The translations under genes were made by a program, and so were the position numbers. The notes beneath the pieces were generated by a model, which worked only from the letters and a program-made list of their open reading frames with translations, was not told where the DNA came from and made no database searches. Positions 32,672-42,816 of a stretch of 64,000 bases of DNA are shown piece by piece. Within the stretch, counting starts at the first letter, position 1. Every line of letters begins with the position of its first letter. The DNA lies in contig CM061919.1 in NCBI GenBank assembly GCA_031002005.1, forward strand, positions 31,151,088 to 31,215,087. Direction: 5' to 3'. The stretch is from Vandiemenella viatica (Eukaryota; Arthropoda; Insecta; Orthoptera; Morabidae).

Positions 32672-33975
32672 GTGTCGTATACGACACATAAAATTTGTCA
32701 ACTTTGTGTAGGCACAGCTCCATTGTAACAACTGCAACACAATTCCACATAGTTTCCCCATTTTCCTCCAGATGTCTACACCGACTTCTGCAAGTTTCAG
32801 TGGTCTGGCATGTAAACTGACCAGTCTAGGCTTTGTTTCCTCAGTGCATGCAGCCAAAGGTGGACAAAATGATGTCATGGTCTTTTAAGTATCTAATTAT
32901 GTTATCTTATTTACAATGTATGTTAGAATTATGTGTGTAATACTTAAGACTAATACTTCTAGTTAATATGTGAGCACTTTAGCTCCTCGAAGTAATATTT
33001 TTCACGGTGCTACATAACAATTTGTACACGTGTGTCGCATATGACACAATGGAACTGAAGGTGTATTAGAATGTACTCCAGAAAATATGTCCCTAAAATT
33101 ATTTGGTGATAGTATATCATCACTTTCAGTCTTATTAAATATTAGTCACATTTAATTTATGACATTATAATTATTGATTTATGCTTCATTTAAATTAATT
33201 AAATAATTTTTTTTCCTTCCTTAGTATCAGAAACACAGATTCTTGAAGAGTTGGAGCCACCTCTAGAGTTCGATGGAAATACCTCAGAAATCAAAGGTAC
33301 ATCCAGTGATGATGAAAACAATGAAGTTAGTGGTTCAGCACCATAAATCGAAAGTGATGTTTCATGTGACTGCATTTCTTTGACTTTGCTTGTGCTGCTT
33401 CATGGGTTGAGTACAGGAGATACTGTATCGCACTGAAGACAAGAAGAAAAAATATGACGGACTATTTACAATTTAAAGAGGAGGCATCAGAGTGGCTCCT
33501 TCATTCAGGAAGTGATTCATTTGACGTGAATAATGACTGTACGGAAGAAGATGAAAAAGTGGATACAGTATCTAACTCCTTGAAAAGTAAAATTGGTCCA
33601 GCATCAATCCCGAGTAAGGCCAAACGGAAGAGTAGGGCAATTCACATACAGAGATCAGAGATGATGAAAGGCCTCATCGCTGTAGATGGCCTGGGTGAAA
33701 AATTGTGAAAGCACAAGTTTTCTGCACAGAGTGCAAGATACATTTGTGCCTTGTTAGGGAAAGAAAATGTTTCCGAGATTTTCACATGCGTTCAACTTGG
33801 TGCAAAAAAGTTTTGTATGTTTTGTATTTTCAAAATGTTTGCATATTGATATTCATCAATTAAATCATTTTTTTTGTATACTGTTTATTGAATAAACGAA
33901 TATAACAATATATGGAGTCACATACATTCATTCCATAATCGTCTGCCTTTAGAACCGATGTGTCGTATACAACAC
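32672..33975. promoter_or_regulatory. Three copies of a 16-bp palindrome in the piggyBac-like element
   Basis: GTGTCGTATACGACAC at 32672-32687 is a perfect palindrome; GTGTCGCATATGACAC (33032-33047) and GTGTCGTATACAACAC (33960-33975) are one- or two-base variants. Two are subterminal, one near each end, as expected of transposase-binding sites. Role is inferred from position and symmetry only. Confidence 0.45.
33225..33840 (+). pseudogene. piggyBac transposase, N-terminal and C-terminal parts
   Basis: An acidic N-terminal stretch (LEELEPPLEFDGN, SSDDENNE) at 33240-33345 leads after a frameshift to CAASWVEYRRYCIALK and MTDYLQFKEEA (33390-33500), the end of the catalytic domain. Then, one frame later, comes the Cys-rich C-terminus VFCTECKIHLCLVRERKCFR (33720-33800) ending in a DFH, the CxxC...C...FH zinc-binding tail of the family. 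The DDD core is missing. Confidence 0.75.
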
Positions 33976-34379
33976 GACAGTTTTTCAACAAACTAAACAA
34001 AAAATTTTGAAAAGTTAAATGTTTACTTACTAATATAGACCAAAACATTAAATTAAAATCAATTTTTTTAATGAAAATAAAATTTATGGGGTAGTGGATC
34101 TGAGGAGGATAATGAAAATGCCAATATTTCATAAAGACGATGTTGGCATCAAATGTCCGCATTTCTTACGAGAATGAAACGCTACCTGGACAACGCAGAA
34201 ACTAATGATACTCTTGTAAATCATAAGAGTGTGAGAAATGATTAAATTGTTATATATTCCAGAGATTGAAAAAAAAAATCACATCAACTGGAAAAAAATT
34301 GTTGCAGAATCAGAATAATTTAACTCAAAATATAAATAAGAGAGATGTTTTTATCATTACTGATACACTCTAATATATA

Positions 34380-34590
34380 TACATACTGAACATTAGGATA
34401 GGCTAAAAAACCACAGCTTACCAAAGAAGGGGATTCCTGCGGTGTTGGTACACGAAAAAAAAATATAAATACACAAATTTTCAAGCTTGGCTCTTCCTCA
34501 GTACAAGTGAGATGGCTGCACACAAGTGGCCGGCAGCCAGTTGGTGGTTTTTTATCCTATCCTAATGTTCAATATATCCGCTTTTAGCGC
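34380..34590. mobile_element. Fold-back Penelope-like terminal fragment
   Basis: TGAACATTAGGATAGGCTAA near 34387 and its inverted partner TTATCCTATCCTAATGTTCA near 34550 bound about 190 bp. The interior closely matches 55320-55500 (CAAAGAAGGGGATTCCTGCG, CTTGGCTCTTCCTCAGTAC, GAGATGGCTGCAC). A hammerhead-like core lies at 34479-34501, minus strand. Confidence 0.65.
34479..34501 (-). ncRNA. Hammerhead-like core, CTGAGGA variant
   Basis: On the minus strand: CTGAGGA (34501-34495), stem GAGC/GCTT with loop CAA, then GAAA (34482-34479). The only departure from CTGATGA is T to G at the fifth base, and one stem pair is G-U. It is the same motif as at 55.41 kb. Confidence 0.4.
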
Positions 34591-34929
34591 CTTTGTTTCC
34601 TAACAATATATATCACACCCTAAGCCTTGTTTCACTCACTCTTCATCTCAGTTTAAGGATAAAAAATGACGTCTTTAGTAAAGCTGTTTAAGGAAACCAC
34701 TTACTATAAAAAGCAAGACAGGATTTATTTTTTAAAAAAATCAAAGAAAAAAAAATCATCATTTAGAGTTGAAGATGACCAGGAAAAATAATGCAACAGT
34801 TTTGAGCGTAAAAGTACTCTTCAAGTGAGAAAACTTGTGTCTCATATTTTACATCATCAAATGACACTCATAACACTAACACAAATGGTGATAGTTACTT
34901 CCTCCCAATGGTACAATTGATAAGTGGAA

Positions 34930-35170
34930 CCGAGCAGGGTGGTGTAATGGTTAGCGTTCTCGCCTCGCATTCGGGAGGACGGCGGTTCGAATCCCCGTCT
35001 GGGCATCCAGATTTGGGTTTTCCATGGTTTCCCAAATCACTCCAGGCAAATGCCGGGATGCTTCCTTCAAAAGGCCATGGCCGAATTCCTTCCCATTCCT
35101 TGCCCCCATCCTTTCCCGTCTCTAAAGACCTCGATGTTAAAAAGAGACGTAAAGCAGTTAAAAAAAAAAA
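34930..35170 (+). repeat. Youngest-looking full-length SINE
   Basis: Complete unit: pol III A box TGGTGTAATGG and B box GGTTCGAATCC both match consensus, then body, the end GACCTCGATGTTAAAAAGAG, and an A10 tail. GATAAGTGGAA flanks it exactly (34919-34929 and 35171-35181), an 11-bp target duplication. It is the best copy for a family consensus. Its tail points towards the candidate exon at 35243-35462. Confidence 0.95.
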
Positions 35171-35242
35171 GATAAGTGGAATTCTGATTAATAATTTTTG
35201 AATTAACAATAAATAACTCTCAATATAATGCCTAAATCAAAA

Positions 35243-35462
35243 TCATACAATTAGTTTCAACAAACCATGAGTTAATCTCCTAACAATGCTTTCACCAGGT
35301 GTTTCCACATGCACTTCACCTTTTTCTGTGCGCTTCTTTCTTTTAGGCGTCTCTACATTTTCCAGTAACATTGCATACTGAACAGCACAGTTTTTTTGAG
35401 AGAACCAGTCAGCTGGTCTATTTGGTTCACCAAACAGCCGAAGAGAACGGCTTACAGACATC
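35243..35462 (-). CDS. Candidate terminal exon of a host gene
   Basis: The minus strand has TTTTATTCATCTTTTTATAATTACAG just before the exon, a pyrimidine-rich tract and AG acceptor, then G-ATG and 72 codons to a TGA: RSLRLFGEPNRPADWFSQKN, AVQYAMLLENVETPKRKKR, VHVETPGESIVRRLTHGLLK. The mix of residues, a basic PKRKKR patch and lack of any repeat match suggest a real C-terminal exon, perhaps with a nuclear localisation signal. I do not recognise the protein. The ATG right at the acceptor may be internal. The SINE at 34930-35170 lies about 70 bp downstream, where a 3' UTR would be. Confidence 0.45.
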
Positions 35463-35539
35463 CTGTAATTATAAAAAGATGAATAAAATTATATATATGA
35501 AATCAAGATGCTAAGTAGTGGAAAGTAATCAAATTAGGA

Positions 35540-36722
35540 TAGGGAAATGGGCCACCACTTACTTGGGTGTGGGGCGCGAACACAGAAAAGACAAACACAA
35601 ATAATAAAGTAATTTTCGGGATAAACCTTTCGTCAATGGGAGAACATTATGAGAGGTGGGCACAGCTGGAGACTGCCTCACAGAGAGACCGCCGATCGGG
35701 AAAATGGTGGGGGTAATTTCAAACATCGGAAAAGAAGAGCTAATACCCAAGCATAGATAAATATCGAAACTAATCTCTGGTTGGTGGGAAGAGCAAAATT
35801 TAATTAAAACTAAATTTGAAATAATAATTATAATCTAAAATATTATACAAATTAAAAAATACAATAAAATAATAATTTTTATGAAGTAAACATCACCTTA
35901 GGTTAGTGGTGGTTCAATATAAGTAGTGGGAAAGAGAGGATTAAAAAAAAGTTAAACATATGTAATAATAATAATAATAATGACCGGGTATTATCTCAAG
36001 TTTAGACCAGGTGGTTGCCTTGTGCCTAGTTTGTACTGGTAGACAAGTTCCCACCTTCTGATTTCAGAGGATCTGCTGTTGTTTAGGGGACTCTGATAGC
36101 ACGGACCGTGAAACAAGAATTGAAATTACTAGTGTCATGGGAGAAGGCATGGATAGCTACTGGATGTTTTGGGTTTTTGAGTGAAAACTGTCCGACGGTG
36201 GCCATTCATTCTAATGGCTGTTGGATTGGTAATCAAACCTATGTAGGAAGCCAGGCAATGTTTGCAGGTTAGCTGGTATATTACGTGGGATGTTGCACAG
36301 GTGGCATGTTCTATGTTAGGGAAATTCTCGCCACTGAAAGGGTTGGTGAAAGTGGTGGAGGCATGATGTAGGTTGCACATCTTACAGCAGGGTCTATTAC
36401 ATGGGAAGGATCCTTGGGGCTGTCTGATGGGACGAAGAAGACTGTGTTTGTAGACTAGTAGCTGACAGGCCTGCTGAAACAATTTCTGGGAGGGTCAGGG
36501 AGGATTTTTGGAAGAATGGATCTCATTTCTGGGCAGGTTAGTAGGGAATCATAGCCCTGCTGAAGGATTTTATTGATGGATTCAAGGCCAGGGAAGTATT
36601 GTGATTCAGGGGGTTTGGAGCAGTCAATAGATAGATCAGGTTGCAATGTGGCTCATGTAAATTGCTTGTGAACCAAAGTTGGGGAAAATTGCCAGATACC
36701 AATGCTAGTGAGATGTTGTTTG
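35540..36722 (-). mobile_element. 5'-truncated Penelope-like element (minus copy)
   Basis: Runs from a head-to-head junction with the plus copy near 36722 down to about 35540. It keeps the RT C-terminus, the GIY-YIG endonuclease and the 3' region. The terminal sequence near 35527-35600 resembles the ends at 34.4 and 55.3 kb. It also has a degenerate hammerhead-like TGACGA...GAAA at 35614-35635. Confidence 0.8.
36135..36482 (-). pseudogene. GIY-YIG endonuclease of Penelope-like element
   Basis: Open frame with FPCNRPCCKMCNLHHAS, a Cys-rich linker typical of Penelope-like proteins, then CKHCLASYIGLITN (the YIG half) and RMNGHR (the conserved Arg and His region). The upstream piece 36455-36646 continues the RT C-terminus (GYDSLLTCPEMRSILPKIL) in a neighbouring frame. 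Role: cuts target DNA for reverse transcription. A frameshift and truncation make it inactive. Confidence 0.85.
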
Positions 36723-37290
36723 AATATTTCCATGCCTCCATGTCTACTTGCATGGCCCCCTCTTATGCTAATCTCTACTTGGACCACCTGGAACAGATGT
36801 TTTTGGAGAACGTCTCTCTCAAACCCATCCTGTGGCTGAAGTTCAAAGATGACATTTTTATGATCTGGACACATGGAGAAAACACCCTTCTAAATTTTCT
36901 GGTTAATCTAAATATCTTTAATAACTCACTGAATTTCACATGGACCTACTCCCACATCCAAGGCACATTCTTGGATGTGGACCTGTCCCTTTCCAATGGT
37001 GACCTCAGTCCACACCAAACCCACCAACTCACAGCAATACCTCCATTTTGACAGCTGCCATCCATTTCAAATCAAACGTTCCCTCCCCTACAGTCTTGGC
37101 ATTCGAGGCAGTGGTATATTCTCCAACAGAAATCCCTTATGGAATACTCAAACAAGATCTCACAAGCATTGGTATCCCGCAATTATCCCCCAGCTTTGGT
37201 TCACAAGTAATTTTCACGGGCCACATTGCAACCTGCTCTAGCTATCGACTGCTCCAAACCCCCTGAAACCAATCATAGTCCAGTCCTGGT
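36723..37290 (+). pseudogene. Penelope-like reverse transcriptase
   Basis: STCMAPSYANLYLDHLEQMF and KFKDDIFMIWTHGE (the DD catalytic pair of RT) followed by FTWTYSHIQGTFLDVDLS, all hallmark Penelope RT blocks. A frameshift near 36990 leads to VHTKPTNSQQYLHFDSCHP and KRSLPYSLGIRGS. The N-terminal RT blocks are missing. Confidence 0.85.
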
Positions 37291-37325
37291 TACACAATAC
37301 TTCCCTGGCCTTGAATCCATCAATA

Positions 37326-38597
37326 CGAGGGTTGTTTGAAAAGTCCGTGCAAAAAATAAAAACTACTTATGTGTTTGGGGTAAACCTTTTTTATTTTTCA
37401 ACATAGTCTCCTTTTAGGCATATACACTTCGTCCAACGATGTTCTAGTTTGTTGATTCCTTCCAAATAATAGGATTTGTCCAAGTCTGCAAAATATCCAT
37501 TAGTGTGTACAATCACCTCCTCATCTGAATAAAATCTTTGTCCCAACAGCCATTCCTTCAAATTCGGGAACAAATAGTAGTCCAAGAAGTAGTCTGTAGA
37601 ATAGGGGGGATGTGAAACGAGTTGGAATCCTATTTCCATTAATTTCGCAACCACAACTGCTGAGGCGTGTGCTGGTGCATTGTCATGATGGAAAAGGGCC
37701 AATCACAGGAGTTTTTCTTGCAGCTCGGTTTTCAAACGGTCCAATAATGATTAATAATATGCACCTATAATAGTTTTACCCTTTTCCAGATAGTCGGTGA
37801 TTATTATCCCTTGCGAATCCTAAAAGACAATCGCCATAACCTTTCAGGCCGAAGAAACAGTCTTCGCCTTTTTTGGCGCATATTCTTCATTGGTAACCCA
37901 TTGTTTACATTGTTGTTTGGTCTCAGGAGTATAGTAATGTGTCCATGTTTCATCCACAGTGACGAAACAACACTTAAAGTCCTCCGGATTCTTCTGGAAA
38001 AGCTGCAAAACCATCCTTGCAACACTTCACACGACTCCGTTTTTGGTCAAGTGTCAGCAATCGCGGCACCCATCTTGCGGATAGCTTTCTCATGTCCAAA
38101 TGTTTATGCAAAATATTATGTACCCGTTCAGTCAAGACACCCACAGCACTTGCAATCTCACGCACCTTAACTCTTCTGTCATCCATCACCATATCATGGA
38201 TTTGATCAATGATTTCAAGAGTGGTAACCTCCACAGGCCGTCCAGAACATTCAGCGTCACTTGTGCCCATATGGCCAGTCCGAAAATTTTGAAACTTCTT
38301 ACAAACTGTTCTAATCACAGGTGCAGAGTCACCATACTGTTTATCAAGCTTCTCTTTAGTCTCCCGAGGCATTTTGCGTTTCATAAAGTAATGTTTAATC
38401 ACCACACGAAATTCTTTTTCATCCATTTCTTGAAAATCACTCGACTTCCTTGATTCATACAAATGCCAAACACAAAGAAATAGACCAATCTGGCTAAAAC
38501 TTGGTGTGCGTTCATTCAAAAGATGCTAATAACTAAATATGACCTCGATACCTGCCGGTGGTGCCATCTCTCAGACTTTGCACGGACTTTTCAAATG
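37326..38597 (-). mobile_element. Full-length mariner element
   Basis: 1272 bp, bounded by TA (37324-37325 and 38598-38599). The left end CGAGGGTTGTTTGAAAAGTC is typical of mariner; the right end keeps TTTGAAAAGTCCGTGCAAAG but its outermost bases are altered to CATTTGAAAAG. It sits inside the plus Penelope-like copy; the inverted copy near 36555-36580 shows the empty site. Confidence 0.9.
37391..38427 (-). pseudogene. mariner transposase, frameshifted
   Basis: Likely start MDEKEFRVVIKHYF at about 38427 rather than the first ATG at 38519. Two helix-turn-helix regions, linker KLSARWVPRLLTLDQKR, then in other frames VDETWTHYYTPE (first catalytic Asp), HHDNAPAHAS (second), and PPYSTDYFLDYYLFPN (third). 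A stop follows AKTVSS near 37860, and frameshifts occur near 37985. The usual SPDLAPSD has become STDYFLD, one residue shorter, so the D34D spacing is D33D. Confidence 0.9.
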
Positions 38598-39060
38598 TAA
38601 TATCCTTTGGCAGGGTTATGATTTCGTACTAACCTGCCCAGAAATGAGATACTTTCTTCCAAAAATCATCCCTGGCCCTCCCAGAACTTGTTTCAGCAGG
38701 CCTCCCAACCTCACTCAGCTACTAGTCCAGTCTTCCTCGTCCCATCTAACAGCCCCAAGGATCCTTCCCATGTAACAGACCCCGCTGTAAGATATGCGAC
38801 ATTCACCATGTCTCCACCACTTTCACCTACCTTATCACTGGTGAGAACTTCCCTATCATAGGACATGCCACCTGTGAAACATCCCACATAATATACCAGC
38901 TAACCTGCAAACAATGCTTGGCTTCCTATATAGGTTCGACTACCAATCCGTTAGCCATTAGAATGAATGGCCACTGTCAGACAGTTTTCACTCAGAATCC
39001 AAAACATCCAGTAGCTATCCATCCATGCCTTCTCCCATGACACTAATAATTTCAATGCTC
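38598..39060 (+). pseudogene. Penelope-like RT end and GIY-YIG remnant (plus copy)
   Basis: Resumes at TAATATCC with QGYDFVLTCPEMRYFLPKI, matching the minus copy's GYDSLLTCPEMRSILPKI. The endonuclease part (38790-39050) is recognisable at DNA level but crossed by stops. Confidence 0.75.
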
Positions 39061-39549
39061 ATTTCACGATCCGTGCTATCAGAGTCCCCCAAACAACAGC
39101 AGCTCCTCTGAACTCAGAAGTTAGGAACTTGCATACCTATACAAACTAGGCACAAGGCAACCTCCTGTTTTAATTTGAGATAATACCCAGTTAATACTTT
39201 TCCTTTCCCTCTACCCTCTACTTGCCTCCATGCCCACTGTCTACAGTATATTGAACCAACACATCCCAGAGGTGATGTTTAACTACATAGATTCTTTTAT
39301 TAATATTGTCATTATATTTTTTCAATTTTATTTTGTTTACTTATTTACTTTTACTTTCTCAACTTTGTGTTATGAACATTTGAATATACTTTTCCGCACT
39401 TTTTGTAACATTTTGCATTCTCAGGTACTAACTCCAATTCACTGTCCCCCTCTCCCTGCCCTGTTTGAATTTACCCCCACCCCATGTTCCTGACCAAAGG
39501 TCATTCTCTGAAATGGTCTCCCACACCACCATCCCTCCTTGATTTTCTC

Positions 39550-39580
39550 CTGTTGACAAAGAGCCAAGTCTCGAAATATT
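39550..39580 (+). ncRNA. Degenerate hammerhead-like core at Penelope-like 3' end
   Basis: CTGTTGACAAA, then a 3-bp stem GAG/CTC (39561-39563 with 39570-39572) and GAAA (39573-39576). Position at the 3' edge of the element fits the Penelope hammerhead, but the first core box is one base too long and stem II is short. Confidence 0.3.
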
Positions 39581-39595
39581 CATTGTTTTTCCTGT

Positions 39596-39599
<4 letters not shown>

Positions 39600-39635
<36 letters not shown>
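39600..39635 (+). repeat. (TA)n microsatellite
   Basis: About 18 TA units directly after the Penelope-like 3' end. Similar TA runs border the related ends at 55.29-55.31 and 55.67 kb, suggesting a target preference or a tail feature. Confidence 0.9.
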
Positions 39636-39637
<2 letters not shown>

Positions 39638-39639
39638 AA

Positions 39640-40265
39640 ATATTTATTGCAACAAGATTTTATTTTGGTAAGGAGTTATTCAGCTTCTAAACACATCAGT
39701 ATTAAAACAAATGATATTTAACTTCAATTGAGCACATACTCCTGTGGCAATTACCCTACACATCCATGTTTTACCATTCTTCCTTCTTTATCTTAAATTT
39801 GTCAAGTGTAATTTCCTCACCCTTTATTAATTTTTATTTTAAACTCTTTTCAGCATTTTCAGCAAATTATTCATCAATTCCCTTGATAATTTATTTCAAT
39901 TCCTGACTCTATTACCTACGTAATATAAAATTGACAATGAAACTGCTGTTAGACCATGAAAGCAAGGAAGGATATGGAAATTATGCATCACTTATCAAAG
40001 ACCAACACAAAATCAAGATCTTTGTGATTTTATGTTTGCCTTGATCCTCCTTGCTTGCTTGCTTTCTTTCTCAACAAAAGAAAATTTTCCCACTCCTTCA
40101 TGCCTGAAATTTATTGCTAACTTGCGATAGTGGTCATCTTTACCCCTTCATTTAATACTCTCAATTCTTCTACATTCTTCTATCAATATCCAGTATTTTA
40201 CTTTTCTAGTCCTCTGGTAAGCAGCAAGACTCCAGACTCAATCTGAATATCGTCAAAAGATAATA
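39640..40265. other. AT-rich stretch, nothing recognised
   Basis: No open frame with family similarity and no repeat ends seen. CTTGCTTGCTTGCTTTC near 40045 is a small CTTG run. Confidence 0.5.
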
Positions 40266-40268
40266 TAT

Positions 40269-42531
40269 GAGGTGTGACTATAAAATAATGAGACTGGTGC
40301 TTCAATAGAAGAAGTATACATGAGCCAAAGGCCAATGAGCGACAGCTGTGTAGTGCAAAGCCTTCTCTTTCAAATACAGTGTTTCTTGTGAGCAATCTGT
40401 AAACAAATAGTCTGGCCGTGACCTTCGTTTGTATAAGAGCTGTTGTTTTCTTTTTCCAGAAAAATGATAAATGCAATAACGGAGCAACAAATTGGCATGG
40501 AATTTCACATCAAGCTTGGAAAAAGTGCTACTAAACTTATCTTTCATTACAAGAAGTACATGGCACTGAATGTTTATCACCTGTCTGGGTTTTTGAGTGG
40601 TTTTGAGAATTTCCAAGAGAGCCAAGAATATATTGAAGATGACTCACACGTACTTGGGAACCATCAGACATGTTAATAACATATTTCGATCTCCTGTATG
40701 AATATTGAATGGTACATACCATATATGTCTGTGATGTTGTCATTTCTTCAAATGCGCCCAAGTTTTTAGATATTCGCATGCAAAGAAACAAAACAAAATC
40801 TAGATGACTCCTAGATACTAAATTATTGGCTTCTGCTATCAAAGGGCAGAGTGATCTATGCGATAAGGTGTTAGCTTCATAATTTTCATATCCCGGTTCA
40901 AATACCCATAGTATTATATATTTTTATTTATTTTTATCATCAGAAATTGCCAAGCATGACTTTTTTATTTTATATAAACTTGATTTAAATACTTTTATTG
41001 CATGAAATAAAATTCAAAACAAATCACATTGCTCACAACAGATACAATAAATGCAATTTTCGGCCAATATAATAACAATGGCTTCGTAACATTCCTCGAC
41101 AATACCCAACAAAATTTGGCCAGAAGGAGAATCTATTAGTAAACTGGAATCTAACACAAGCATTTTGCAATGTTTGTAAGCATTTGTCACTTGCTCTTCC
41201 ATTTCCTTGTTGAGTTCCATTTTTCGTCATGGAAACTATTTTATTTTCAACCATTTACACGAACTGCTCTTGGAAATAAACATATTGAGTGCAGGAAAAG
41301 AAACTATCTTCCCAGTGCTATGTATATCGTTTAAAATACCTCTTGATGATATACAAGTAAAGAAACAATGAGCATGAAATATATAAAATAGTAGAAACTA
41401 TTTCAATTGAAAATGCACCAAAACAATAAACTTATTAACAAAAAGTGAAAAACAATGGAGACTTTCCTGATGTATGATTGCAATGAAGTCTACAAAGGAG
41501 TTCAGGCCCGATTGTGTTGTTGGCAGACCCATAAAGACTTCATTACAAAACAATGATTTTTTGGGGAAAAAAATTATGCTGAATTGTAGGTAAGGTGATT
41601 CATTTTAAATATTATTTCACACAATAAAAGTATTAAATAAAATAAAATAAAAAAGCCATGTTTGACAATTTCTGAAGATAAAAATAAATAAAAATATTTA
41701 ATACTGCAGGGATTTGAAGCCAGGTCAGAAAACTACCATGTTACCATTTGGTAACATAGGGCAATAATAATAATATAATATTTAGAGGACATTTAGATTT
41801 TTTGTTTCTTTGCATGCAAACGTCTCAAAAAATAGGGCACATTTTGAGAAACGATTATACCACATATATTGTGTGTACCCTTCAACATATATGCAGAAGA
41901 TTGAAATCCGTTCTTAACATGTCTGACAATCTCCTAGTTAGATCATCCTTCCTTGTCAAAATGATTGAAAAAGCCAGTAATCTGATTCGATATGACCACT
42001 GGTTAATTGTTTGCTTGATGAAACTATAGGCATTGACAAAGAATGCTTAAGTCAGATGTTATATGCAAACATGTAAAAAGTATGTGTGAAAAATGGTGCC
42101 TAAAATTCTCACAAGTGAACAAAAGTATCTCACAAGAATATTTGTACTGACACTTTGAATGATACTGAAAATGACCCAAAACTTCTTGGAAAGGGTGATA
42201 ACGTGATAAATCTAGGTTTTCCACTTATGATCAAGAAACTAAGTGCCAATCCATCCATTGGAGGGCCAAACTTCACTGAGAGCTAAAAAGATCGAATGAC
42301 AAGATAAAGATTCAAAGCAATGACAATAGTTTATTTTTATTTTTATGGAATTGTGTGTACCTTCACTGCATTCCAGAAGGTCAAAACTATTAATCAACAT
42401 TACTACCTTAAGGTTCTTACTCAACTCGGTGACAGAAAACAGAAAAAAATGAACTGAACTGTGGAAGAAATAGTCAATACAATGTCATGGCTCATTCTGC
42501 ATTGTCTGTCAAGACGTTTCTAGCAAAATAA
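40269..42531 (+). mobile_element. mariner-like element interrupted by an inverted-repeat element
   Basis: 5' end near GTGTGACTATAAAATAATGAGAC (40273). Transposase N-terminus at 40462-40676 (EQQIGMEFHIKLGKSATKL...GFENFQESQEYIEDDS, first helix-turn-helix domain). After the insertion the coding continues at about 41960-42531: KMVPKILTSEQK (~42090), NDPKLLGK, INQHYYLKVLTQLG (~42395) and HSALSVKTFLAK (~42500). The catalytic regions are frameshifted and the third-Asp region and 3' end are lost where another mariner begins. Confidence 0.8.
40660..41930. mobile_element. Inverted-repeat element (~340-bp arms) inside mariner
   Basis: Left arm 40660-41000 matches the reverse complement of 41590-41930 (outer edge CATCAGACATGTTAA / TTAACATGTCTGACAAT). 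Each arm contains a tRNA-like piece with a B-box-like GGTTCAAATACC (left) or its decayed partner (right). The spacer 41000-41590 has minus-strand frames of 68-73 codons without known domains. No transposase. Confidence 0.7.
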
Positions 42532-42533
42532 GA

Positions 42534-42816
42534 GGGGGTATCCAAAAAAAAATAAGTAATTATTTTTTAAAAGTTATATATTTTCAATTTTTTTACAAAA
42601 CAACCTTATCCCCTTCAAAATACTCTCCATTACAATTAAGACATTTGTCCCCCGGTGCTTCAACTGTTCGAAACATTTTCTGTAGTCCACAAAAGGCTGA
42701 CAGCTCCTCCGTCGTTTTTTTCCTGACCTCTTCAGTGTCATCAAATCGGTGTCCTGTAATGACCATTTTCATGTGTTGAAATAATAAACAGACGCAGCCG
42801 GGTCAGGTGAGTAAGG
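42534..42816 (-). mobile_element. End of a third mariner-like element, cut by the assembly gap
   Basis: Starts GGGGGTATCCAAAAAAAAAT, a mariner-type end, and on the minus strand encodes PYSPDPAAS (from SPDLAPSD, third catalytic Asp region) and after a shift KMVITGHRFDDTEEVRKKTT. The rest lies in or beyond the N run. Confidence 0.75.

Larger units (their letters stand above)
32652..34111 (+). mobile_element. piggyBac-like element, internally deleted
   Basis: The left end TTACCCTCCTCAGATCC and the reverse complement of the right end (TTATCCTCCTCAGATCC) are inverted repeats; TTA at each side is a decayed TTAA. Inside are N-terminal acidic and C-terminal parts of a piggyBac transposase and three copies of a 16-bp palindrome. 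The catalytic middle is deleted. Confidence 0.65.
36723..39600 (+). mobile_element. Penelope-like element (plus copy) split by mariner
   Basis: 5'-truncated at the head-to-head junction. RT catalytic region, then the mariner insertion at 37326-38597, then the RT end, GIY-YIG remnant (FDYQSVSH-like, many stops) and about 540 bp of 3' region ending TCTCGAAATATTCATTG before a (TA)n run. The minus copy gives the uninterrupted version of the mariner site. Confidence 0.85.

Noticed and set aside
32618..32878. 86-codon minus-strand frame as a host exon
   Set aside because: Lies inside the piggyBac-like element and spans its terminal palindrome; no acceptor or family similarity.
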